Position numbers and translations under genes: made by a program. Shown here piece by piece: positions 7,311 through 13,624 of a stretch of 18,272 nt of DNA. How positions within the stretch are numbered: position 1 is the stretch's first letter; each line of letters begins with the position of its first letter. Below the pieces are notes generated by a model. The model made no database searches and was not told the origin of the DNA. It was given only the letters and a program-made list of their open reading frames with translations. Source of the DNA: Pontiellaceae bacterium (lineage in GTDB: Bacteria > Verrucomicrobiota > Kiritimatiellia > Kiritimatiellales > Pontiellaceae); the NCBI GenBank assembly GCA_016937035.1, contig JAFGWS010000073.1, positions 1 to 18,272 of the forward strand. Direction: 5' to 3'.

Positions 7311-9221
7311 ATGGAAAAGACTTTGTATGATGTGATTGTAGTAGGCGGCGGCCACGCCGGGTATGAGGCGTCGCTGGTTTCAGCCCGCTTAGGTGCAAAA
7401 ACCTTATTGGTTACGATTAATCGATCATTGATCGGTCGTCTGCCGTGCAATCCCTCGATCGGCGGAATTGCCAAATCGCATATTGTTTCGGAGTTGGATG
7501 CGCTGGGCGGCGAACTGGGACGGAATGCGGATTATACCGGCATACAATACCGCATGCTGAATACCCGGAAAGGGCCGGCAGTTCAAGCCAATCGGCTCCA
7601 ATGCGATAAAGATCAATTCCCGCTCCGCATTCAAAGCGTGCTTTCAATGCAGGAAAACCTCGATATCCTTGAGGATCTGGTGACTGGAATCGACGTGAAA
7701 AATGGAAAGATAACAGGAATAAAAGCCCGCCGTTCCGGAGCAATTCAGACGCAGTCAGTGGTGATCTGCACCGGAACTTTTCTTCGTGGTCGCGTGCTCA
7801 TCGGACACAAAAGCATTAATGAAGGGCGTATCGGCGAGGAATCGGCCGAAGAGCTGTCGGCATCATTCTTAAGCCTCGGCTTTGATCTGGGGCGAATGAA
7901 GACCGGAACCCCGCCGCGTATTCACAGAGATTCGGTTGATTATCATAAGATGGAGATTCAGCCGGGCGACACTCCCCCGCCCTTTTACTCTCGCGCGGCC
8001 CGCAACGAATGGCGGATGTTCCACGTAGAACAATCGAGCAAGGGAGAGCAGAACAAAGCGTCGATGTTCCACGTGGAACCCTCGTCACTGCGACCCTGGT
8101 TTCCCGGGAGCGACCAGATTCCGTGTTACTTGACGCATACCAATGAGCGGACACATCAGATTATCGCAGACAATCTTCACCGTAGCTCGTTGTATGGCGG
8201 AATGGTGGAAGGCACCGGCGTGCGCTACTGTCCCTCTATTGAGGATAAAATTGTGAAATTTTCGGAGAGCAACGCCCATCATGTGTTTGTTGAGCCTGAA
8301 GGTCGAGAGAGCATCCGCCTCTATCCGAACGGCACCTCTAATAGTCTTCCTGAAGAGGTACAGGAGCAGATGATCCACTCCATCGCTGGACTGGAAAAGG
8401 CGCAGATCCTGCGCCCGGGCTATGCGATTGAATATGACTATGCAGACCCTACTCAGCTGCTTCATACATTGGAGACCAAGCGGGTGGAAAATCTTTATTT
8501 TGCGGGTCAGTTAAACGGAACAACCGGATATGAAGAGGCCGCTGGACAGGGATTTGTGGCCGGCGCGAATGCAGCACTAAAGGTGCTGGGACACGATCCT
8601 TTCATTTTAAGTCGGAATGAGAGCTATGTTGGGGTTCTGATCGATGACTTGGTGACCAAAGGAACGGATGAGCCGTATCGCATGTTTACATCACGCTCCG
8701 AACATCGGTTAACCCTGCGACAGGATAATGTATATTTCCGACTTTTAAACAAATCCAAGCAGCTCGGTATAGTTGACTCAACAGATCTGACCGAGATTTC
8801 AACTCAATGGAATGAGATTGTTACGGAGCTTGAACGGCTGAAAAAAACATTTCATCAAGGGAAGTCGCTGGCTCAATTGCTGCGCAACCCGGAGATGACC
8901 TACGAAGATCTGCCGCAGGAGATGCCGCAATTGGACACGGATGTTAAACAGCAGGTCGAAATCATGGTGAAATATGAAGGATACATTAAACGCGAGCGTG
9001 AACGCATAGAGATCGCCAAGCGGCAGGAGCAGCAGAGTATCCCGATTGATTTCGAATATGATCGGGTAAAAAGCCTGCGCTATGAGGCCCGTGAGAAGCT
9101 GAAAAAAATACGTCCAGAAAATTTGGGCCAGGCATCGCGGATTTCCGGAGTGAATCCCTCTGACATCACGATCTTAGGCTTGTGGCTGAAAAAAGTTTTG
9201 CATCAAAAAACGGGAGACTAA
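7311..9221 (+). CDS. mnmG: tRNA U34 carboxymethylaminomethyl modification enzyme MnmG (GidA)
   Basis: MnmG, an FAD protein, works with MnmE to build the (carboxymethyl)aminomethyl group at C5 of wobble uridine in tRNA. The 636-residue product (E. coli 629) shows the FAD loop [11 protein letters not shown] (10-20), PCNPSIGG with Cys46, MKTGTPPRI (196-204), YCPSIEDK with the second conserved Cys307, [40 protein letters not shown], and the C-terminal VKYEGYI and [10 protein letters not shown] motifs. The ATG at 7311 has TGAGG 9 bases upstream and starts directly at the FAD domain; an upstream in-frame ATG at 7272 would overlap the promoter. Residues 229-269 form a loop about 30 residues longer than in E. 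coli, and it contains MFHVE twice, encoded by the two parS-like sites. The usual partner rsmG/gidB is not downstream. Confidence 0.96.
   Translation: MEKTLYDVIVVGGGHAGYEASLVSARLGAKTLLVTINRSLIGRLPCNPSIGGIAKSHIVSELDALGGELGRNADYTGIQYRMLNTRKGPAVQANRLQCDKDQFPLRIQSVLSMQENLDILEDLVTGIDVKNGKITGIKARRSGAIQTQSVVICTGTFLRGRVLIGHKSINEGRIGEESAEELSASFLSLGFDLGRMKTGTPPRIHRDSVDYHKMEIQPGDTPPPFYSRAARNEWRMFHVEQSSKGEQNKASMFHVEPSSLRPWFPGSDQIPCYLTHTNERTHQIIADNLHRSSLYGGMVEGTGVRYCPSIEDKIVKFSESNAHHVFVEPEGRESIRLYPNGTSNSLPEEVQEQMIHSIAGLEKAQILRPGYAIEYDYADPTQLLHTLETKRVENLYFAGQLNGTTGYEEAAGQGFVAGANAALKVLGHDPFILSRNESYVGVLIDDLVTKGTDEPYRMFTSRSEHRLTLRQDNVYFRLLNKSKQLGIVDSTDLTEISTQWNEIVTELERLKKTFHQGKSLAQLLRNPEMTYEDLPQEMPQLDTDVKQQVEIMVKYEGYIKRERERIEIAKRQEQQSIPIDFEYDRVKSLRYEAREKLKKIRPENLGQASRISGVNPSDITILGLWLKKVLHQKTGD
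8017..8032. promoter_or_regulatory. parS-like ParB-binding site 1 (inside mnmG)
   Basis: TGTTCCACGTAGAACA is a 16-bp near-perfect palindrome with one mismatched pair. It fits the widespread chromosomal parS pattern TGTTNCACGTGAAACA, remembered from the B. subtilis sites, with differences only in the right half. It is read in frame as part of MFHVEQ. ParB would nucleate here for origin segregation. Confidence 0.6.
8065..8080. promoter_or_regulatory. parS-like ParB-binding site 2 (inside mnmG)
   Basis: TGTTCCACGTGGAACC contains a perfect 14-bp palindrome (8066-8079) matching the parS core, with only the last base off. It starts exactly 48 bp (16 codons) after site 1 and is read in the same frame as MFHVEP. 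Two such sites so close together are very unlikely by chance. Confidence 0.7.
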
Positions 9222-9247
9222 TTACGATTCAGTGCAACTATGTTTGT

Positions 9248-9266
9248 TGAGTTATGATCGAACTCA
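9248..9266 (+). terminator. Weak hairpin after mnmG
   Basis: TGAGTT (9248-9253) and AACTCA (9261-9266) form a perfect 6-bp stem with a 7-base loop, 26 bases after the mnmG stop. No T run follows, so intrinsic termination is doubtful; it may only protect the 3' end. Confidence 0.2.
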
Positions 9267-9370
9267 CAATAAAGGTTTGTTCGCGAAACGTGGGGTGGGT
9301 GTGAGTCATCGCTCTTTTCTGCTTTACTGAGTTTATCAGAACCAGTGTACAGAGAGGAAACCCGTAGGAA

Positions 9371-9715
9371 ATGAAGGACTTACGCGGATTTGCCGGGCAT
9401 TCAAGAAGGAAAGTTGAAGAAGGCGTCATGCGGATTGAAAACGACGGGTTGATTGTCTCGGTGAAACCGAGTCGGTCCCGGCTGTCCGTTCCGGCTGCGG
9501 GCAAGCGGTGCTCTTTGCCTGCGCCCATTATCCGAGCGCTGCATCCGCACCTCCCCGCGTGGGGGGGGGGGCGTCGCTGGCTACCAGCGTGTGCATGGCC
9601 CGGCGGAGCAACCGACTGCAGGTGCGCGTCGAGCACACAGCTTGAGCCGGGGTGTCGCCGTACCGTGCCGGTGCGCTGCGCGAACGCTTTCCAATCCTGA
9701 AATCTGTGGATCACC
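9371..9715. other. GC-rich, hairpin-rich segment of unknown nature (candidate structured RNA or remnant)
   Basis: This is part of the 688-bp gap between mnmG and hydC. From about 9420 it is clearly richer in GC than its surroundings and has several local hairpins: CTCGGT-GAA-ACCGAG (9457-9471), a 9-bp stem with G-U pairs joining 9496-9504 to 9515-9523, and CGCTGG-CTA-CCAGCG (9575-9589). A run of 11 G lies at 9561-9571. A 109-codon plus-strand frame (9371-9700) opens with plausible sequence (RIENDGLIVSVK) but turns into Cys/Arg/Pro/Trp-rich sequence typical of unselected GC-rich DNA. Other frames and the minus strand are no better. I found no signature of RNase P RNA, tmRNA, SRP RNA or a known riboswitch. 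It could be a structured RNA, a dispersed repeat or a decayed gene. Confidence 0.3.
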
Positions 9716-9768
9716 CACGATTATAGGGAAAGACCCAGTAACCGGATTCATAATATAGAAAAGTATAG

Positions 9769-9796
9769 TTATATCGATTGGTCCATATCGATATAA
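9769..9796. promoter_or_regulatory. Perfect 10-bp inverted repeat upstream of the hyd operon (candidate operator)
   Basis: TTATATCGAT (9769-9778) and ATCGATATAA (9787-9796) are perfect inverted copies separated by 8 bases, in an AT-rich stretch 114 bp before the hydC ATG. This size suits a dimeric regulator. It does not look like a Rex site (TTGTGAA-N4-TTCACAA), the usual redox operator of fermentative hydrogenases. A weak promoter, TTGAAC-N16-TATCTT, lies downstream at about 9829-9856. Confidence 0.4.
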
Positions 9797-9909
9797 AGTA
9801 TAAAGATATAGGGAAGAGCTTTATCGGGTTGAACTATTTGAATGTGCGTCTATCTTGGAGTGTGGATTTTCCGCAATTATGTAAACGAACCCCAAGGGAG
9901 GTAGAGGCT

Positions 9910-10440
9910 ATGACGAATTCAGATCGCAGTGGAATCTGTTGTTGTGGAACAGAACCCGACAAAAAAGCTCTTTTTATGGAACTGGATGAAGTTCTCCTTG
10001 AATATCGCACAAAGAAGGGAGGCCTTATCCCCGTTCTTCAGATTGCCCAAGGGTTGTTTGGATATCTTCCCGAGGATGTTCTGCGTTATATCGCCGCCAA
10101 AATGGATAAACCGTACAGCGAAGTTGCCGGGGTCGTGGGATTCTATTCATTCTTTTCCACCCAGCCTCGCGGAAAAAACGTCATTCGCGTCTGTTTGGGA
10201 ACGGCATGCTATGTTCGCGGAGGCAAGCAGGTATTGGCCGCCATCAAAAAAGAACTGGGCATTGATGTGGGCGAAACAACAGAGGACAAGGTTTTTTCAT
10301 TGGAAGTAGCGCGTTGTTTCGGCGCTTGCGGATTGGCACCGGCCATTATGATTAATGATGATGTTCACCAGCGTGTAAAGCCTGCCCGCATTAAGCAGAT
10401 ACTTACCCCTTATTGTGAACCTGAAATGGAGAACGCGTAG
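9910..10440 (+). CDS. hydC: [FeFe] hydrogenase gamma subunit, NuoE-like [2Fe-2S] protein
   Basis: This is the small thioredoxin-like ferredoxin subunit of trimeric [FeFe] hydrogenases (HydC, HndA), related to NuoE of complex I. From the ATG at 9910 it has 176 residues, in the family range. A helical N-terminal part (about 20-80, with GLIPVLQIAQGLFGYLP and VAGVVGFYSFF) leads into the cluster domain with CLGTAC (Cys95, Cys100) and CFGACG (Cys136, Cys140), the four expected [2Fe-2S] ligands. GGGAGG lies 8 bases upstream of this ATG; a longer in-frame start at 9778 would add 44 residues running through the inverted repeat and AT-rich leader and is not family-like. Three adjacent cysteines at 10-12 are an oddity of unknown meaning. 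hydB starts 2 bases after the stop. Electrons would pass between this cluster, the hydB FMN and the hydA cluster chain. Confidence 0.93.
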   Translation: MTNSDRSGICCCGTEPDKKALFMELDEVLLEYRTKKGGLIPVLQIAQGLFGYLPEDVLRYIAAKMDKPYSEVAGVVGFYSFFSTQPRGKNVIRVCLGTACYVRGGKQVLAAIKKELGIDVGETTEDKVFSLEVARCFGACGLAPAIMINDDVHQRVKPARIKQILTPYCEPEMENA

Positions 10441-10442
10441 TC

Positions 10443-13400
10443 ATGGACTCAAAAATCAATTCACTTGCAGATTTGGAAAAAATTAAAGCGGCGGAAATTT
10501 TACGTATAGGAATGCGGGCAGATCATTCGATGTCCGCAAATCGTGACGGAACGAAACGCGAAATTCTGGTTTGTGTCGGCGGCGGCTGTCTGGCATCGGG
10601 GGCACTGGAAATATGCCGTGCGTTTAACGAGGCCATCGAAGAGCATGATCTGGGGCACAAAGTAAATGTAGTGGAAACCGGTTGTATGGGGCCTTGCGCG
10701 GCAGGACCTGTGGCAAAAATTATGCCGGACAACGTGTTTTATCAGGGCATCGGCGTTGAAGACGCGCAGCGGATTGTTGAGCAGCACATTATGCGGGGAC
10801 AGATCGTTATGGATCTTCTTCATAAAGATGCCGCGAGCGGAAAACCGATCGCAAGCGTTGATGAGATTGACTATTTTAAGCGGCAGAAGAAAATCGTGCT
10901 GCGCAACTGCGGCAACATTGATCCGCTGGAGATCAAGGAATACATCGCGTTGAACGGATATCATGCGTTGGCAAAATCGATTGCAATGGATCCTGACATG
11001 CTGGTTGACGGAATTCTGAAATCCGGCCTGCGCGGGCGGGGTGGGGGAGGGTTCCCGACTGGCCTGAAATGGAAATTTACGCGGGAAGCGGAAGCGGACT
11101 TCAAGAGCGTGGTCTGTAATGCGGACGAAGGTGATCCCGGTGCGTTCATGGACCGGAGCGTGTTGGAAGGTGATCCCCACAGTGTGATTGAAGGGATGGC
11201 GATTGCCGGTTATACCGTAGGCGCAAATCAGGGGTATGTTTATTGCCGTGCGGAGTATCCTGTTGCGATTGAGCGTTTGCAGAAGGCGATCGATCAAGCG
11301 CGCGAGCTGGGCCTGCTGGGCGAAAATATTATGGGCTCGGGTTTCTCATTTGATCTGGAAATCCGGCGCGGTTCCGGCGCGTTTGTCTGCGGAGAAGAAA
11401 CTGCGCTGATGACGTCTATTGAAGGAAACCGCGGCGAGCCGCGGCCGCGGCCGCCATTCCCGGCGATCAAAGGATTGTGGGATCGTCCGACGCTGCTAAA
11501 CAATGTGGAAACCTTCGCAAGCATTCCATACATCGTGTATGAAGGCGCAGAAAAGTATGCGGAACTCGGAACGGAAAAGAGCAAAGGCACCAAAGTATTT
11601 GCACTGGCCGGAGCGGTTAACAATACCGGGCTGGTAGAAGTTCCGATCGGTATTTCTCTGGGCGAACTGATCTACGATATCGGCGGTGGAATTGTTGACG
11701 GAAAGCCGTTCAAAGCCGCGCAGCTGGGGGGGCCGTCGGGAGGGTGCATTCCCAAGGAACACCTCAATGTACCGCTCGACTATGAATCGCTCAGCGAACT
11801 CGGTGCTATTATGGGCTCCGGCGGGTTGATTGTGATGGACGAAGAGAGCTGTATGGTCGACGTGGCCCGTTTCTTCCTCGAATTTGTGCAGGAAGAATCA
11901 TGCGGTAAATGCACACCGTGCCGCGTTGGAACCAAACGCCTGCTCGAAATTCTTGAACGCATCTGTGATGGAAAAGGCGAAGAGGGCGATATTGAAAAAC
12001 TGATTTCGCTCGGGAATCAGATCAAAGAGACGGCCCTGTGCGGACTTGGTAAGACCGCCGCCAATCCGGTGCTTTCGACGATCCGCCATTTCCGGGAAGA
12101 GTATGAAGAGCATATCCGCGAAAAAAAATGTCGCGCCGGCGTTTGCGCGGGGTTGGTGCGTGCACCTTGTCAGAGCGCTTGTCCAGCCTCGGTCGACGTG
12201 CCCGGATTTATTTCGCTGGTCGGCGAGAAACGCTATGCCGATGCGCTCAAACTGCACCGCGAGCGCAATCCGTTTGCTGCGGCCTGTGCACGAATCTGCT
12301 TCCATTCCTGCGAAGAGCATTGTCGGCGTTCGACGCTTGACGAATCGCTGGCGATCCGCGGCATCAAGCGGTTCATGGTTGAGCAGGAAATGATCATTCA
12401 GGTGCCTGAGTGCCGCGAAAATGCGCAGAATGTCGCGCGAAAAGTGGCGATCATCGGCGGCGGTCCGGCTGGACTTTCCTGCGCCTATTTCCTGGCGCGC
12501 CTCGGCTATAAACCCGTTGTCTTTGAAGCGGCTCCACGGCCGGGCGGAATGATGGCGCAGACCATTCCTTCTTACCGGCTTCCGCGCGAAATTTTGGCAC
12601 GCGAAATCCGAATGATCGAACGCCTCGGCGTCGACATACAGTGCAATAAAGCGCTCGGCAAAGATTTTACGCTTGAGAGCCTGAAGGACGAAGGGTACGA
12701 AGCCGTATTTGTCGGAGTGGGGGCCCCTGACGGGCTTAAGCTCGGACTACCCGGCGAGGATGCCGAAGGAGTAATGGAAGCGATGACCTTCCTCCGCGAA
12801 TACAATATTCGCGGCTCCGTCCCGGTCGGTAAGGATGTAGTGGTAATCGGCGGCGGTAACGCGGCGATCGATGCCGCGCGTACGGCAGCTCGTCTGGATG
12901 CCAAGTCGGTCACCATTCTGTATCGCCGAACCCGCGAGCAGATGCCTGCGTATAAAGAGGAAATCGAAGAAGCCGAAGCCGAAGGCGTTAAGCTGCAACT
13001 GCTGACTTCTCCGGAAGAGGTGGTCGTTGAAGATGGTAAAGTGACGGGGATCCGGTGCAAGCCTATGATTCTTGGAGCGTTCGACCGCTCAGGCCGACGA
13101 CGTCCGGTAGCCGGTGAGGAAGAAGATTTCATCGTACCATGCGATCAGGTGATTGCAGCGATTGGTCAGAGTGTTGATCTTGCGGAATTAAGCGGCGGCC
13201 TCGAACTTAACGTTCAGCGTACTGGTTATCTGGCCACAGATGCAGTCACCAAGCAAACCTCCACCGAGTGGATTTTTGCCGGCGGTGATGTGGTTAATGG
13301 ACCGTCTTCGGTGATCGAAGCGGTTGCCGAGGGCGAAAAGGCCGCGGTGGGAATCGATCTGTTCCTGACCGGGAAAAATCATGCGTTCTGGCGCGAGGAG

Positions 13401-13595
13401 AAGAAGAACGACACCTTCTTCGATCCCGATGCGGATCCCGTCAACTACGGCCGCGAAAAGCAGCCGCTTATTCCGGTGGAACGCCGCCGCTGTAACTTTG
13501 ATGAAGTGGAGCAGCCGTGGGACGAAGCCACAGCGATACGCCAGGCGAAGCGTTGTCTGCGCTGCGACTATCGGGAAGAAGTTCACACTTGGTAA
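10443..13595 (+). CDS. hydB: [FeFe] hydrogenase beta subunit: NuoF-like protein fused to a GltD/NfnL-like NAD(P)H:FAD module
   Basis: This 1050-residue chain joins two enzymes. Residues 40-118 are a thioredoxin-like [2Fe-2S] domain (Cys44, Cys49, Cys81, Cys85). Residues about 145-555 are NuoF/HydB: FMN and NAD(H) site with RGRGGGGFPTGLKW (197-210) and NADEGDPGAFMDR (226-238), an SLBB-like part, and the [4Fe-4S] motif CGKCTPC (487-493) plus Cys533. HydB of Thermotoga then has a two-cluster ferredoxin tail; here CRAGVC (563-568) runs straight into a GltD-type cluster domain (CQSACP 576-581; Cys615, 619, 623, 627). Then come the FAD loop IIGGGPAGLS (670-679), the second nucleotide loop VIGGGNAAID (801-810), FAGGDVVNG (945-953), and a C-terminal RCLRCDY. 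The reading frame is unbroken. It lies 2 bases after hydC, and hydA follows after 29 bases. The FMN half should exchange electrons with NAD(H); the C-terminal half resembles the NADPH-binding, bifurcating subunit of NfnAB. NADP(H) use is inferred. Confidence 0.93.
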   Translation: MDSKINSLADLEKIKAAEILRIGMRADHSMSANRDGTKREILVCVGGGCLASGALEICRAFNEAIEEHDLGHKVNVVETGCMGPCAAGPVAKIMPDNVFYQGIGVEDAQRIVEQHIMRGQIVMDLLHKDAASGKPIASVDEIDYFKRQKKIVLRNCGNIDPLEIKEYIALNGYHALAKSIAMDPDMLVDGILKSGLRGRGGGGFPTGLKWKFTREAEADFKSVVCNADEGDPGAFMDRSVLEGDPHSVIEGMAIAGYTVGANQGYVYCRAEYPVAIERLQKAIDQARELGLLGENIMGSGFSFDLEIRRGSGAFVCGEETALMTSIEGNRGEPRPRPPFPAIKGLWDRPTLLNNVETFASIPYIVYEGAEKYAELGTEKSKGTKVFALAGAVNNTGLVEVPIGISLGELIYDIGGGIVDGKPFKAAQLGGPSGGCIPKEHLNVPLDYESLSELGAIMGSGGLIVMDEESCMVDVARFFLEFVQEESCGKCTPCRVGTKRLLEILERICDGKGEEGDIEKLISLGNQIKETALCGLGKTAANPVLSTIRHFREEYEEHIREKKCRAGVCAGLVRAPCQSACPASVDVPGFISLVGEKRYADALKLHRERNPFAAACARICFHSCEEHCRRSTLDESLAIRGIKRFMVEQEMIIQVPECRENAQNVARKVAIIGGGPAGLSCAYFLARLGYKPVVFEAAPRPGGMMAQTIPSYRLPREILAREIRMIERLGVDIQCNKALGKDFTLESLKDEGYEAVFVGVGAPDGLKLGLPGEDAEGVMEAMTFLREYNIRGSVPVGKDVVVIGGGNAAIDAARTAARLDAKSVTILYRRTREQMPAYKEEIEEAEAEGVKLQLLTSPEEVVVEDGKVTGIRCKPMILGAFDRSGRRRPVAGEEEDFIVPCDQVIAAIGQSVDLAELSGGLELNVQRTGYLATDAVTKQTSTEWIFAGGDVVNGPSSVIEAVAEGEKAAVGIDLFLTGKNHAFWREEKKNDTFFDPDADPVNYGREKQPLIPVERRRCNFDEVEQPWDEATAIRQAKRCLRCDYREEVHTW

Positions 13596-13624
13596 ACGGA
13601 AAATTTAAGGAAGGAATATAGGTC

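Noticed and set aside
9371..9700. 109-codon plus-strand frame between mnmG and hydC as a protein gene
   Set aside because: Poor ribosome-binding site, later part is Cys/Arg/Pro/Trp-rich as in unselected GC-rich DNA, and it runs through the 11-G tract. I kept it only as part of an unexplained segment.
9705..9713. TGTGGATCA as a DnaA box marking oriC
   Set aside because: One mismatch to TGTGGATAA and no other boxes nearby; a single copy next to AT-rich DNA is not enough.
9238..9714. 158-codon minus-strand frame in the same gap
   Set aside because: It covers the hairpin segment and the mnmG 3' region, has no recognisable domain and no clear start signal.
9420..9715. RNase P RNA, tmRNA or SRP RNA
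   Set aside because: The conserved cores (GAGGAAAGTCCGGGC-like, the tmRNA ends, the SRP GGAAGNAGC region) are absent on both strands.
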